A stretch of DNA of 64,000 bases from assembly GCA_020445415.1 (NCBI GenBank), contig JAGRGP010000003.1, positions 1 to 64,000 on the forward strand. The letters run 5' to 3'. The notes below the pieces were generated by a model, which saw nothing but the letters and a program-made list of their open reading frames with translations, was not told the DNA's origin and made no database searches. The position numbers and the translations under genes are program-made. This DNA is from Gammaproteobacteria bacterium (GTDB lineage Bacteria; Pseudomonadota; Gammaproteobacteria; Chromatiales; Chromatiaceae). Shown here piece after piece: positions 26,619-37,500 of the stretch; within the stretch, counting starts at the first letter, position 1, and each line of letters opens with the position of its first letter.

Positions 26619-26923
26619 AGGGTGACGACTTTAACAGATTTGCTTCCGGGAAACCTCCCTCAATGGAGGGTCAGGCGTCTGCTGTTCATGATCCTTCCGG
26701 TCACCAATGGAGGACCCATTATCGAAGGCACGATGCCGCTGACTGCGCAATGTGAGGTCCTCGGGAAAGATCCTAGACTGTTGAATCCACCTTTTGCTTA
26801 GACCGTTGGGCAGTGCAGACAGTAATCACGGGAGGCGGTAGAGAATCACTTCGCTTTCTGGGAAACTGTCGCTAACGTACTCTGCCCTCCTGAGATCGAT
26901 TATCCAGGGTATGGTCCACCGCC
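26619..26923. other. Intergenic region between divergent kinase and MinD-like genes
   Basis: 305 bases with no convincing gene. It must carry the promoter of the HDOD kinase operon and probably that of the MinD-like gene. The nine-base word CAATGGAGG occurs twice (26661-26669 and 26705-26713), the first copy forming a small hairpin with CCTCC just upstream of it. No strong sigma-70 match was found. Confidence 0.4.
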
Positions 26924-27892
26924 ATGATGAACAATTCATACTCACCAAATTCATGCACAACCAAAACCAAGGGGGCCTGCATCCTCGTCTTGGCGGGCAG
27001 CAGAAAAGGTGAAGGGACCAGCACTATCGCCGCCAACATTGCGTTTAGCCTTGAGGCCTTAGGTAAATCTACTACCTTGCTGGATACCCTGGACGGAGAC
27101 ACATCCACCCCGAACGGCGGCATCGAGCCACCCGGATGGGCACGGCAAGTTCAGCCCGCTCGAGGGCCCTGGTCAGCACCCCAGCCTTTCACGGTTAGTA
27201 GTGCCTTCGCACACTTTTTACACTTGGACAATGACCTCCAATTACGCGTGATAGCTCAATTAAGAGAGCTAGAGGAGCGTCTGGATTATCTGCTGGTGGA
27301 TAGTTCCGGGGGCACTGCCGAAGAACAGGCTGCCCTGCTGCTGGCGGCACCACAGTTGCTTCTCGTCATGACCCCCGAACCTGCCTCCCATGAAAGTGCC
27401 TTCAATCTGTTAAAGATGCTCAAACGGCACTATTTCGAGCAGCCGGTCTATGTAATGATCAACAGCGTTGCCGATCTAGCCGAAGCCCACGACTGCTTTC
27501 GTAGTTTCAGGCGAGCAACCCTGAAGTATCTTCAGACGGAAGTGCGCTACCTCGGCTATTTATTGGAAGACTCCAAGATGCGCCAGACGGCCGCACCTGA
27601 CCAGCCGATCGCACCGGTAAATCAGAAAAACATTTTATTCCAATGTCTTGAGGCGATATCGGCGCGTATTATCCACTTATTGCATCCTGGCTCGGAACTC
27701 CACCCCTTGAGCGATCACCTCCGCCGATTGGCGGCTGAATCTGGGGTTGAAGATCGTCCATCTGTCACGATGCTCTCTGGCGATCAGCATGCGAAAGCGG
27801 TCACCGCAACCGTGCCTAACTCACCCGAAAAGGACACCGAAGGCTTACGTGCGGGGGCCCACTATGCAGCCCTGCTTCCACGGCAGGATTAG
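26924..27892 (+). CDS. MinD/ParA-like protein with a P-loop lacking the invariant lysine
   Basis: 322 aa. The N-terminal half is a SIMIBI/MinD-like fold: LVLAGSRKGEGTSTIAANIA (about 21-40) aligns with the deviant Walker A KGGxGKT, LDYLLVDSSGG (about 121) with Walker B, and LLVMTPEPASHESAFNLLK with the switch region. The position of the invariant P-loop lysine (residue 32) is Thr, while the deviant upstream lysine (K28) is kept; the Walker A' aspartate region is also weak. It therefore may bind nucleotide poorly or not hydrolyse it. The C-terminal third is variable. Closest in look to FlhG/FleN-type MinD proteins, but no flagellar gene is near. It is divergent from the HDOD kinase. Confidence 0.75.
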   Translation: MMNNSYSPNSCTTKTKGACILVLAGSRKGEGTSTIAANIAFSLEALGKSTTLLDTLDGDTSTPNGGIEPPGWARQVQPARGPWSAPQPFTVSSAFAHFLHLDNDLQLRVIAQLRELEERLDYLLVDSSGGTAEEQAALLLAAPQLLLVMTPEPASHESAFNLLKMLKRHYFEQPVYVMINSVADLAEAHDCFRSFRRATLKYLQTEVRYLGYLLEDSKMRQTAAPDQPIAPVNQKNILFQCLEAISARIIHLLHPGSELHPLSDHLRRLAAESGVEDRPSVTMLSGDQHAKAVTATVPNSPEKDTEGLRAGAHYAALLPRQD

Positions 27893-27963
27893 CGTACAGG
27901 GTATAGAAGACCTTAAAACCCAGCGCCTCTCGGCGGGAGATTAATTCGCACCCTGCGCTACGG

Positions 27964-29424
27964 TCAACTGTCGGCAGGCCAAACCCAGGCCAAATCGAGA
28001 TCCCTGGCCGCACGCACGTCGTCCAAGCGCTTGACTGGCAACTTATGGGGCGCCCTTTTGACAACCTCCGGATCGTTTTCCGCTTCTGACTGAATTTGAT
28101 TCATAGCACCGATAAAGGCATCTAAGGTTGCTTTGTCCTCTGTCTCGGTAGGTTCGATCAACAAACACTCGGGAACAAGCAACGGAAAGTATGTCGTTGG
28201 CGCGTGAAACCCGTAGTCTAGTAGCCTTTTGGCGAAGTCCATGGTGTTTACTCCAAGCGTCTTAGCTTGGTGCCGCAGGGTAATAATGAATTCATGCGTC
28301 GCCCGCCGATTGGGAAAAGCGGCATCAAACCCCGATTCCATCATGCGTTTGAGCATGTAATTGGCATTCAGAGTGGAGTACTCGGCGACTCTTCTCATAC
28401 CCTCGCGCCCGAGCATGCGGGCATATACATAGGCACGCAACAACACCCCGGCATTACCCGCGAACGCGGTCAACCGGCCGATACTGTGGGGACAATCCGC
28501 CTCGCTTAGCCAATGATATTCATCTCCATTCTTTGCAACCATCGGAATGGGCAAAAAAGGAATCAATCGCTCGCTTACTCCCACCGGCCCCGCTCCGGGG
28601 CCCCCTCCGCCATGGGGTGTAGAGAAGGTTTTGTGCAGATTCATATGAATGACGTCGAACCCCATATCGCCGGGGCGCACCTTGCCCAAGATGGCGTTCA
28701 GGTTGGCGCCGTCATAATAGAGTAACCCACCTGCGTCATGCACAAGCTCGGCGATAACCTCGATACCCCGATCGAAAACGCCAACGGTGGAGGGATTGGT
28801 TAACATGATTCCCGCCGTGTGGGGGCCTAAGACTGCCTTCATCGCCTCGACATCCACATCGCCTTCCGCTCCGGTGGGTATCTCCCGAATACGGTATCCA
28901 CACATCACTGCGGACGCGGGATTGGTGCCATGGGCGGCATCAGGAACCAGGATTTCATTGCGTCCGGTATCGTTACGGGAATCGTGGTAGGCCCGAATCA
29001 TGGCGACTCCCGCGAACTCGCCCTGGGCGCCCGCCGCGGGACTGAGAGAGACAGCCCGCATCCCGGTGACCTCTCTCAGGATTTCCTGTAATTCGTACAT
29101 GCATGCCATGAATCCCTGGCTATGGCTGATGGGCGCCTCGGGGTGCCGCGCAATAAATTCGGGGAGCATGGCCAGGGAATTGCACCCCCTTGGGTTGTAC
29201 TTCATGGTACAGGAACCCAGTGGATAGAACTCCGTATCGATGGAGAAATTCTTGCGTGACAGCCGGGTATAATGACGTACGGCCTGCATCTCGGACACCT
29301 CGGGCAGTTTCGCAGGTCGCCGGCGCAACAACGCATCGGGAATTCCGGAAAGCTGTTCACGCACTAAGGGCGCTTGGGCGATGGCTCTGCGGCCGGGCAT
29401 GGTTTGCTCGAAGATTAATGACAC
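27964..29424 (-). CDS. gcvPB: Glycine dehydrogenase (decarboxylating) subunit 2
   Basis: 486 aa from a GTG at 29424, chosen because GAGGAGG lies 6 bases upstream; an upstream ATG would add 13 residues in the gcvPA-gcvPB gap. It is the PLP-binding half of the split P-protein, which decarboxylates glycine and passes the aminomethyl group to GcvH. The PLP lysine sits in [18 protein letters not shown], and [27 protein letters not shown] and [10 protein letters not shown] are typical. It is the last gene of gcvT-gcvH-gcvPA-gcvPB and is convergent with the MinD-like gene. Confidence 0.97.
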   Translation of the reverse strand: MSLIFEQTMPGRRAIAQAPLVREQLSGIPDALLRRRPAKLPEVSEMQAVRHYTRLSRKNFSIDTEFYPLGSCTMKYNPRGCNSLAMLPEFIARHPEAPISHSQGFMACMYELQEILREVTGMRAVSLSPAAGAQGEFAGVAMIRAYHDSRNDTGRNEILVPDAAHGTNPASAVMCGYRIREIPTGAEGDVDVEAMKAVLGPHTAGIMLTNPSTVGVFDRGIEVIAELVHDAGGLLYYDGANLNAILGKVRPGDMGFDVIHMNLHKTFSTPHGGGGPGAGPVGVSERLIPFLPIPMVAKNGDEYHWLSEADCPHSIGRLTAFAGNAGVLLRAYVYARMLGREGMRRVAEYSTLNANYMLKRMMESGFDAAFPNRRATHEFIITLRHQAKTLGVNTMDFAKRLLDYGFHAPTTYFPLLVPECLLIEPTETEDKATLDAFIGAMNQIQSEAENDPEVVKRAPHKLPVKRLDDVRAARDLDLAWVWPADS

Positions 29425-29509
29425 GCGTGCCTCCTCGTATTTTCCTGATTCAACGCTCTTCAACGGGAAGCGGTGCAGTGCTGAAGAGTATCGCTCGTTA
29501 GGACCAAGC

Positions 29510-30910
29510 TCACCAACCCTCTGGTTTGAGTTGGCAAGGCGCTCCGCCCTGGAGACTGATGATCCGTTCTAGCTTCTCAACGTAGGCGTTCATCTCCTCG
29601 GGAGTGCGTTTCTCTGTCGCGCAAACAAGCAGGGCGTTCCCCAGTTCCGGATAGTCGCTGGACAGGTCAAATCCTCCAAGAATATTGTGGGCGGCCAAAG
29701 CACGCAACGCATCCTTCACATTAATCGGCAGGGTGAGAACCCGCTCATGAAAGAACGGGCGACCAAACACTGGGGAAACCCCGGGCAGGCGACACAACAA
29801 ACCGGTGAGCTGGTCCGTGTTTCGATGACAAGCGGCGGCGACCCGAGAAAGCCCCTCCGAACCCAATAGCGCCAGGAAGATGGTTGCGGCAGTGACCATC
29901 AACCCTTGGTTAGTACAAATATTTGAGGTTGCCTTGGAACGGCGTATATGCTGCTCCCTGGCTTGGAGCGTCAATGTAAATCCCAACGAGCCCTCACTAT
30001 CCAAGGTGCGGCCGATAATTCGGCCCGGCATTTGCCGTACCAGACTCTTCCGGCAACAGAGAAAACCGAAATAGGGCCCACCGGATGAGAGCGGCGCCCC
30101 CAGTGGCTGACCCTCTCCACAACAGATGTCTACTCCTTGCTCACCCCATTCCCCAGGTGGCGCCAGTACCGACATCGCCACCGGGTTGACGACCGCGATG
30201 GAGAGGGCTCCGTTATCCCGGGCCCAGTTGCATAGCTCGCTGGCCTCTTCCAACACCCCAAAGAAGTTAGGTTGTGGGATCACCAGAGCCGCGATATCCT
30301 GCCCCGAATAAGGTTCCAGTGCCCCCAGATCCGTGTGCCCCCCCTGCGGATCGAAGGGTAACTCCACCAGCTCTACCCCCTGGTTATGGGTAATATTCCG
30401 CACTACCCGGCGGTACGCAGGGTGCAGACTGCGAGGGACCAAAATGCGATTTGACTTGGACTTGCGATTTGCGCGGACCGCCATCAGCACCGCTTCTGCC
30501 AAAGCGGATCCCCCATCGTACAGGGAGGCATTAGAGACATCCATGGCCGTCAACGCAGTCATCATCGACTGGAATTCATACAGCAACTGCAGGGTACCCT
30601 GGCTCGCCTCTGCCTGGTAGGGGGTATAGGCACTGTAAAACTCTCCCCGGGTAGCAATCTGCCAGACTGCTGCCGGAATGTGATGATCGTAGGCACCAGC
30701 GCCGATAAAACAACATGGCTGGCCATCCTGGCGGGCCCGCGCCGCCATCAGCCTGGCAATATCCATCTCCGTCAGCGCGGGCGGTACGACTTGAAGGTCT
30801 CCACAACGAAGGTGTTTAGGTATCTCGTCGAACAGATCCTCAATGCCATCCACACCGATAGCATCCAGCATCTCCTTGATTTCGGACTCTGTATGAGGGA
30901 TGAAGGGCAT
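29510..30910 (-). CDS. gcvPA: Glycine dehydrogenase (decarboxylating) subunit 1
   Basis: 466 aa, the usual length for the N-terminal half of the split P-protein. Starts [15 protein letters not shown] as in the family and holds [49 protein letters not shown], and [20 protein letters not shown]. It forms a heterotetramer with GcvPB. The preceding gcvH stop is 12 bases upstream, so it is within the riboswitch-controlled operon. The split-subunit form, instead of the single GcvP of enteric bacteria, is common in other gammaproteobacteria. Confidence 0.97.
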   Translation of the reverse strand: MPFIPHTESEIKEMLDAIGVDGIEDLFDEIPKHLRCGDLQVVPPALTEMDIARLMAARARQDGQPCCFIGAGAYDHHIPAAVWQIATRGEFYSAYTPYQAEASQGTLQLLYEFQSMMTALTAMDVSNASLYDGGSALAEAVLMAVRANRKSKSNRILVPRSLHPAYRRVVRNITHNQGVELVELPFDPQGGHTDLGALEPYSGQDIAALVIPQPNFFGVLEEASELCNWARDNGALSIAVVNPVAMSVLAPPGEWGEQGVDICCGEGQPLGAPLSSGGPYFGFLCCRKSLVRQMPGRIIGRTLDSEGSLGFTLTLQAREQHIRRSKATSNICTNQGLMVTAATIFLALLGSEGLSRVAAACHRNTDQLTGLLCRLPGVSPVFGRPFFHERVLTLPINVKDALRALAAHNILGGFDLSSDYPELGNALLVCATEKRTPEEMNAYVEKLERIISLQGGAPCQLKPEGW

Positions 30911-30922
30911 GGTGAAATTCCG

Positions 30923-31318
30923 TCAGTGATCTTCGGACGCCAATAATTGAGCGTAATCATCGGCGTCCAACAATGCCGCCAACTGAGCGGAATCGCTCAT
31001 CTTTATTTTGAATATCCAACCACCGCCAAAGGGATCGTCATTGACCGTTTCCGGCGCGTCGTTTAGCTCTTCGTTGACGGCCACAACCTCGCCGCCGACG
31101 GGACTGTAAATATCCGAAGCCGCTTTCACCGATTCCACAACCGCGCATTCGACACCTTGAGTAAACTGCGTACCTGGCTCCGGCAGCTCTACGAATACCA
31201 GGTCGCCAAGCTTCTCCTGGGCATGGTCGGTAATGCCCACCGTGGCGGTTCCGTCGCCCTCATCCCGAATCCACTCGTGGCTTTTGGCATATCTCAGTTC
31301 TGGGGGTATATTGCTCAT
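30923..31318 (-). CDS. gcvH: Glycine cleavage system H protein
   Basis: 131 aa lipoyl-carrier protein. The ATG at 31318 is preferred over a TTG one codon earlier; a TAGGAGT ribosome site stands a few bases upstream. The lipoylated lysine is K65 in VESVKAASD, and the family segments [41 protein letters not shown] and GGGWIFKIK are in order. It shuttles the aminomethyl group between P, T and L proteins. Lies between gcvT (46 bases upstream) and gcvPA. Confidence 0.97.
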   Translation of the reverse strand: MSNIPPELRYAKSHEWIRDEGDGTATVGITDHAQEKLGDLVFVELPEPGTQFTQGVECAVVESVKAASDIYSPVGGEVVAVNEELNDAPETVNDDPFGGGWIFKIKMSDSAQLAALLDADDYAQLLASEDH

Positions 31319-31364
31319 CAAACACTCCTAAACGCTAAACAAAGTAGCCTGCGCCTGATACTGA

Positions 31365-32459
31365 CTAGGGCAGCGTTATCTGTACCTGGCCATTGCGCAC
31401 GAACGGGGGCTTCACCACCATCGCATCCAGCCTCTTGCCGCGGATCTCCACTTGACAGACCTCACCCACTCCTGGGTTGACCCGGGCCAGGGCAATAGAC
31501 CGCTCCAGGGTAGGAGAATAACCTCCGGAGGTGATCTCGCCGACAAGATCATCTCCCAAAAACAACTGCTGGTGATCTCTCAGCACGCCCCGGCCATTGA
31601 GCACCAGCCCCACGAACCGCCGATTGGCAGGGTCACTCCGTTTCTCATCCAAAGCCCGCCGCCCGATAAACTCCCGGTCCGGCGGATCCCAGGCCAGGGT
31701 CCAGGATAAACCTGCCTCAAGCGGCGATGTCTGCTCGTCCATATCGGAACCATAGAGATTCATACCCGCCTCGAGCCGCAACGTATCTCGGGCTCCAAGA
31801 CCGCAAGGGGCAACACTGGCATCTGCCAAGCGACGCCAAAACTCCGGTGCCTGATCTACGGGCATAATGATTTCAAAACCATCTTCTCCGGTATAGCCCG
31901 TGCGTCCAACGAACCAATGTTCGCCGGCTACCGCGGAGAAAGGCTTGATAGCCTCTGCTTGCATCCGCAGGGCCTCAGGAAGCAAAGGTATTGCGGTTTC
32001 GCGTGCGCGCGGACCCTGTACGGCGATCATCGCGAGATCACGCCGAGGACTCACTGCTACCCGATATTCCTCGGCATGATCGCCAATCCATCGCAAATCC
32101 TTCTCCGTAGTTGCGGCATTTACGACCATCCGATACCAATCATCGCGGAGATAGTAAACAATCAGATCGTCGATAACCCCGCCATCGGGGTTGAGCATAC
32201 AACTGTACAAGGCCTTACCAGGCTGCTTGAGGCGGGCAACATCGTTGGCGAGCAAATGGCGCAGAAAGTCCCTGACACGCTGGCCGTGCAGATCCACCAC
32301 CGTCATATGGGATACATCGAACATGCCGACGTGACGGCGCACCTGATGATGCTCTTCGATTTGGGATCCGTAATGCAACGGCATATCCCAGCCACCAAAG
32401 GGTACGATACGGGCGCCCATTGCGTGGTGTTGTTCAAATAGGGCTGTCTTGTTTCCCAT
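31365..32459 (-). CDS. gcvT: Aminomethyltransferase (glycine cleavage T protein)
   Basis: 364 aa from the ATG at 32459, preceded by a GAGGAGAG ribosome site; the frame stays open through the riboswitch up to 32765 but that part is RNA leader. Transfers the methylene group to tetrahydrofolate, releasing ammonia. Landmarks are LFEQHHAMGARIVPFGGWDMPL, the MFDVSHM motif, DLIVYYL, YTGEDGFEI, and GLGARDTLRLEAGMNLYG. First gene of the gcv operon and directly behind the tandem glycine riboswitch. Confidence 0.97.
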   Translation of the reverse strand: MGNKTALFEQHHAMGARIVPFGGWDMPLHYGSQIEEHHQVRRHVGMFDVSHMTVVDLHGQRVRDFLRHLLANDVARLKQPGKALYSCMLNPDGGVIDDLIVYYLRDDWYRMVVNAATTEKDLRWIGDHAEEYRVAVSPRRDLAMIAVQGPRARETAIPLLPEALRMQAEAIKPFSAVAGEHWFVGRTGYTGEDGFEIIMPVDQAPEFWRRLADASVAPCGLGARDTLRLEAGMNLYGSDMDEQTSPLEAGLSWTLAWDPPDREFIGRRALDEKRSDPANRRFVGLVLNGRGVLRDHQQLFLGDDLVGEITSGGYSPTLERSIALARVNPGVGEVCQVEIRGKRLDAMVVKPPFVRNGQVQITLP

Positions 32460-32510
32460 GGGTCTCTCCTCGGACATCACGGCAGCTTCGGGCACAATAC
32501 CCTGAGCCGT

Positions 32511-32690
32511 CCCTCTGTCCAAAACCTGAGAGTTTGAAACCGCATCAGCCGGCTCCTGCCCCATCGGTGGATCGAATGATCTCTCTCCAGAGTCAACCCA
32601 GGCAATCGCCTTGAGTTCCCGGTCCTTTTGCCTGAGCGATTCCGGACGGTTTTGCGCCTTCGGCGTCGGTCTGAGCCGACCTCTCCCGGG
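32511..32690 (-). ncRNA. Tandem glycine riboswitch controlling the gcv operon
   Basis: On the minus strand two consecutive glycine aptamers precede gcvT. Aptamer 1 (32690 to about 32618) opens with GGGAGAGG, has CGCCGAAGGCGCAA and closes with GCTCAGGCAAAAGGACCGGG. Aptamer 2 (32592 to about 32511) opens CTCTGGAGAGA, has a GGGGCAGGAGC core and closes CTCTCAGGTTTTGGACAGAG. The two are joined by a short linker, as in classical cooperative glycine riboswitches, which usually switch gcv expression on at high glycine. The 3' end is about 50 bases before the gcvT start; whether control is by termination or ribosome access is not clear. Confidence 0.93.
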
Positions 32691-32714
32691 AACACGGGTT
32701 AGGTTGCAGGAACA

Positions 32715-32743
32715 ACTATACCTAGGGTAAGTCCTATTGCCAA
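32715..32743 (-). promoter_or_regulatory. Sigma-70 promoter of the gcv operon
   Basis: Reading the minus strand: TTGGCA (32743-32738, 5/6 match), 17-base spacer, TATAGT (32720-32715, 5/6 match). It ends 25 bases before the first riboswitch aptamer, so the transcript would begin just ahead of the aptamer. Position, spacing and match make this the best promoter in the window. Confidence 0.75.
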
Positions 32744-33246
32744 CACGGGAGATGAACTTTATCACCCGCGGTTTCCGGTTCTCGCTTTACGTTGGCGGGC
32801 TAAGGTTAGACGATCCTGCAAAACGGTTGCTCCGAGCGTGGCAGGCGGTCTCGCGCTCGACCGGAATGAAATTTGCTCCTTAGTCCCCTGGCCTATGGCC
32901 GTGGCAATCTCCCAAGGTGAGTTGCAGGTCCATCAAGGCGATTCCCATCCTTTTTCGCTGGGGAGGAGCGGCCAGCATTCTAGGTCACTCGACTTTTTGG
33001 AGTTCATTAAGGTGAGTGTGCACATTCGCGGATATCGACAACTGAGGGAGTGGCAGGTGCCGAAGCGGCACAGGCTGCCGAGCACCCCTTTCCCCGCCCA
33101 GGGCAGTGCGATAGGAGGCGGGTCTGATCATGTCACCCAAAGTCGGCTGCATGTTGCCGGTTTAAGCGGCGTATATGGTAGTCTAGCCTCAAATCAATTA
33201 AAGATGCAGTCGCCTCCGCCAGAGGCCTCTAACCGGGAATTTTCTC
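32744..33246. other. Intergenic region between divergent gcv and AcrAB-like operons
   Basis: 503 bases upstream of the gcv promoter and of the AcrA-like gene. A plus-strand frame from 32838 to 33314 is open but has no family look, lacks a clear ribosome site and runs into the start of the adaptor gene, so I do not call it. No marR, tetR or other local regulator gene is present. I see no strong promoter match for the efflux operon. Confidence 0.4.
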
Positions 33247-34557
33247 ATGGGAATATCAAACGTACGCACTGCCTTAATACTGTCGGGGGTGGTGATCCTG
33301 GTCAGCGCTTGTGACTCAACCGATACCCAAAAACAAGCGGCTCGCAATGCGCCGCCGCCCGGCGTGTTGGTAGCCGAGGCGAGACCTGAGCAGATCAGGG
33401 ATACCGTGGAATTTATTGGCCGGACTGTCGCCGTAAACGATGTCTCCCTGAATGCTCAAGTGAGCGGCTATTTACAGGAAATACTTTTCGAAGAAGGCGG
33501 AGAGGTGCGGGAAGGGGAGCTCCTGTTCAAGATAGATCCCGCGATTTATGCGGCCCAGGTGGCAGCCGCTAAGGGGTCGGTCGCCAAGGCAAGCGCTGCC
33601 CTCGTCAGAGCGGATAAGGACCTTGCCCGGTATCGGGAGCTCCTCAAGAAACAGTCGGTGAGCCGTCAACAAGTGGACCAAGCGGAAAGTGACCAGTTGC
33701 AGGCTGCCGCAGAGGTACAAGCGGCCGAGGCCAGTCTAAAAAAAGCCGAGACCGATCTTTCGTTCACAGAGATCCGCGCCCCTATTGACGGCCGTATTGG
33801 GAGGGCGTTGGTCAGTACCGGCAATTTGGTCGGACCGCAGAGCGGAGAACTGGCCAGGCTGGTGGAACTCGATCCTATCTACGTCAATTTCAGCGTCAGC
33901 GAGAGCGACTTACTGGATGTGAAGCAGAAGCGCAAAAATTTGACGGTAGAGGAAAGAGGAAATGAGCGGGGTAAGCTCTCCGTAGCGCTGCGGCTGGCCA
34001 ATAGATCGGTTTACCCGCATACCGGAGAAATCGATTTTCTCGATAACGTCGTGGATCCGAAAACCGGCACCGTGACCCTTCGTGCGAAGTTCGATAATCC
34101 GGATGACTTCTTGGTACCTGGTCTGTTTGTCAGCACTATTTTGAGCACCGAAGAGCGCACGACCGAGCTAATGATTCCCCAGGCTGCGGTGCAAGAGGAC
34201 CAGGCCGGACGGTTTGTTATGGTGGTCGCCCCCGATGATACGGTGGAGCGGCGCAAGATCACCACTGGGCGCCAAATTGGCGCCAATCTGGTAGTTACCA
34301 CCGGACTGAATCCGGAGGAAAGGGTCGTAGTGGAAGGCATCCAGAAGGTCCGCCCCGGTATGAAGGTAGACGCGAAGATGTCTCCTCGTCCGGAGGACGA
34401 CAGAGAAGCCGCAATAGAAGACAGGTCACAGCCAGCGGCTACGGTGGCGACCGATTCCAGTGCGCACTCACCGGCAGCCCCGGCTGCAAATGAAAATAAT
34501 GCTCAGGAGGCCGAGACGCCTTTAGGGAATTCCGGTGGCGAGAGCAAGGGAGACTGA
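33247..34557 (+). CDS. RND efflux periplasmic adaptor lipoprotein, AcrA/MexA type
   Basis: 436 aa. The lipoprotein signal ends in a lipobox with C22 (ILVSAC), so the protein is inner-membrane anchored through a lipid. It then shows the lipoyl half-motifs AQVSGYLQEILFEEGGEVREGELLF and ITEIRAPIDGRIGRALVSTGNLV-like segments flanking a coiled-coil hairpin (about 100-165), the beta-barrel domain with LDPIYVNFSVSE, and MIPQAAVQEDQAGRFVMVV. A long Ala/Glu/Asp-rich, low-complexity tail of some 65 residues after the membrane-proximal domain is longer than in AcrA. The pump gene starts 3 bases after its stop. Confidence 0.92.
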   Translation: MGISNVRTALILSGVVILVSACDSTDTQKQAARNAPPPGVLVAEARPEQIRDTVEFIGRTVAVNDVSLNAQVSGYLQEILFEEGGEVREGELLFKIDPAIYAAQVAAAKGSVAKASAALVRADKDLARYRELLKKQSVSRQQVDQAESDQLQAAAEVQAAEASLKKAETDLSFTEIRAPIDGRIGRALVSTGNLVGPQSGELARLVELDPIYVNFSVSESDLLDVKQKRKNLTVEERGNERGKLSVALRLANRSVYPHTGEIDFLDNVVDPKTGTVTLRAKFDNPDDFLVPGLFVSTILSTEERTTELMIPQAAVQEDQAGRFVMVVAPDDTVERRKITTGRQIGANLVVTTGLNPEERVVVEGIQKVRPGMKVDAKMSPRPEDDREAAIEDRSQPAATVATDSSAHSPAAPAANENNAQEAETPLGNSGGESKGD

Positions 34558-34560
34558 TCC

Positions 34561-37500
34561 ATGTTCAGCAGCTTCTTTATTAACCGGCCGAAATTTGCCT
34601 TCGTTATCTCTATCGTTATTACGATTGCCGGACTGGTCTCTCTTGGCGCCCTTCCGGTTGCTCAGTACCCCGAGCTGACGCCTCCACAGGTACAGGTTTC
34701 TGCCGTATATCCGGGGGCAGATGCTGAAACGATCTCCGACACTGTCGCCGGCCCCATTGAGTCGAAAGTCAATGGGGTGGAGAACATGATCTATATGTCT
34801 TCCAACAGTGCCAACGACGGCAGCTATACACTTACTGTTAGTTTTGAAGTGGGCAGCGACCCCGATATCAATACCGTCAATGTGCAGAACCGGGTAGCCC
34901 AAGCTACCGCCCAACTCCCCGAGGAGGTAAGGCGTCAAGGAGTAACTACGACCAAACAGTCCACCAGTATGTTGATGGTGGTCAACCTCTATTCGCCGAA
35001 GGGGACCTACGACACGCTGTTTCTCAATAATTACGCCAATATCAACGTCACCGACTCGCTGGCACGTATCAACGGCGTGGGAAAGGCCAGCATCCTTGGC
35101 GTGCAGGACTACAGCATGCGCATCTGGCTAAACCCAGATCGACTGGCTAGCCTAGGGCTGACCACCGACGATATCACCAACGCTATCCGAGAGCAGAATG
35201 TCCAGGTGGCGGCCGGTCAACTTGGCCAGCAACCATCCACAAACCGAACCCAATTTCAGTACAACCTGCGCACCCAAGGGCGTCTCAGTAACCCAGAAGA
35301 ATTCGGCAACATAATCATACGTACCGGAAATGATGGATCCACGGTGCGCGTGAGGGATGTCGCGCGTATTGAGCTAGGCTCGAAATCCTACGATGCCTTC
35401 GGCTTGTTTAATGGCCAACCGGCGGTCGTACTGGCCATTTATCAGCTACCGGGCGCCAATGCCATGCAGGTCGCGGAGCTGGTCAAAGCGGAGATGGAAA
35501 AGATATCCCAGCGTTTTCCCGAAGACCTCGAATATGCCGTGGCGTATGACACCACTCGTTTCGTAAAGGCATCCATCGATGAAGTCGTGGAGACCTTGTT
35601 CATTGCCATCGCCCTAGTGGTTTTCGTGGTTTTCGTCTTTATCCAAGACTGGCGCTCGACACTGATTCCAGCAATTGCGATTCCCGTCTCGTTGATCGGC
35701 ACTTTTGCCGGAATGTTGGCCTTGGGGTACTCGCTAAACATGATCACACTCTTCGGGATCATCCTGGCAATCGGCATTGTGGTGGACGATGCTATCATCG
35801 TTGTTGAAAACACCCAGCGCCACATGGCCGAGGGGATGACAGCCAAAGCGGCGGCGGCCAAGGCGATGAGCGAGATATCGGGAGCTATCATCGCAACGAC
35901 GCTGGTATTGCTCGCCGTATTCGTCCCGATGGCCTTTATTCCCGGACTCACTGGAGAACTATACCGTCAGTTTGCCGTTACCATAGCCGTCGCAGTCTCC
36001 ATCTCGTCTGTCAACGCGCTCACTCTCAGCCCCGCCCTGTGCGCAACCCTGCTGAAACCAGGCAGTGGCGAGCTTCCCACAACCGGATTCTTTGGACTAT
36101 TCAACCGCACCTTTGACCGCACTACCGCCGGTTACTCGAAATGGGTAGGCGGCCTGCTTGGCAGGCGGACACTGATCATGGCGGGATTTGCTATTTTTGT
36201 CGTTCTCACCCTGTGGATGTTCAATCGCATGCCGGGGGGATTCGTACCCTCGGAAGACCAGGCTGCCTTTATGATCGACATCCAGCTTCCGGATGGCGCC
36301 ACCCTGAGCCGCACCCGGGAGGTAGTCAATGAGGTGGAGCAAATTCTCGCTGACCAAGACGGTGTGCAAGATCTGATATCGGTGGTGGGCTACAGTATCC
36401 TTAAACAGGGGATCGCCTCAAACGGTGCCCTTTCCATCGTGGTGCTCAAGAATTGGAGTGAACGCACCGAGCTCGCGTTGCACGAGGCAGTGATCGTCCA
36501 GGCGTTGCGGGGAAGGCTCAACGCCATTGCATCGGCTACGGTATTCCCGTTTCAAATGCCGCCGATTCCGGGGCTTGGTAATACCGGCGGCTTTGAATTC
36601 ATTCTTCAGTCCACCAGCGGCGACAGCCCCGCAGACATGGCCGGCGTACTGGGCGGGCTAGCCATTGCCGCCAACCAAGCACCCGAGCTCAATGCGGTTT
36701 TCAGCACCTTCAAGGCATCTGTACCCCAGATTTTTCTGGATATCCAGAGAGATAAGGCCAAGACCATGGGAGTCTCTCTGTCCAGCATTTTCAGCACCCT
36801 CGCCAGCGCAACGGGCAGTAATTACATCAACGACTTTAACAAGTTTGGTAAGACCTATCAGGTACTTGCCCAGGCGGACCGCGAGTTCAGGGAAAACGAA
36901 GAGGATGTCTTCAATCTGTTCGTGCGCAACGATGAAGGGGATATGGTGCCGCTTCGGACGCTGCTCAACACCGAGTCCTTCCTGGGCCCCGATATGATCA
37001 GCCGTTACAATATTTACCGCGCGATCACCATTAATGGCTCGCCGGCACCCGGATACAGCTCAGGGCAGGCGATCGCGACCATGGAACGAGTCGCTAGAGA
37101 CGTACTACCTCCCGGTTATGTCTACGAGTGGACTGGGCAAGCCTACCAGGAGATCTTAGCGGGCAACCAGGCTCCGGTTGTTTTTGGGATGGCGCTCGTG
37201 TTCGTGTTTCTATTCTTGGTTGCCCAGTACGAAAGCTGGTCAATCCCCATCTCCGTGCTGCTCTCCGTACCCTTGGCAATTTTCGGGGCAGTGGCCGCCC
37301 AGACCGCCATGGGCCTGCAGAACGATGTCTATATGCAGGTTGGCATCGTACTGTTGATGGGGCTCGCCACCAAGAACGCGATCCTTATTGTAGAATTCGC
37401 TAAATCCCTCCGCGAAGAGGGTGAGACCATCATGGACGCCGCCGTCAAGGCAGCTCGCCTACGCTTCAGAGCAGTCTTGATGACCGCTTTTTCATTTCTC

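Noticed and set aside
32460-32765. N-terminal extension of the gcvT frame by 102 residues
   Set aside because: That stretch is the tandem glycine riboswitch and its leader; a strong ribosome site marks the ATG at 32459.
32838-33314. A 158-codon plus-strand frame between the gcv promoter and the AcrA-like gene
   Set aside because: No family look, no good ribosome site, biased composition, and it overlaps the start of the adaptor gene in another frame. Treated as intergenic.
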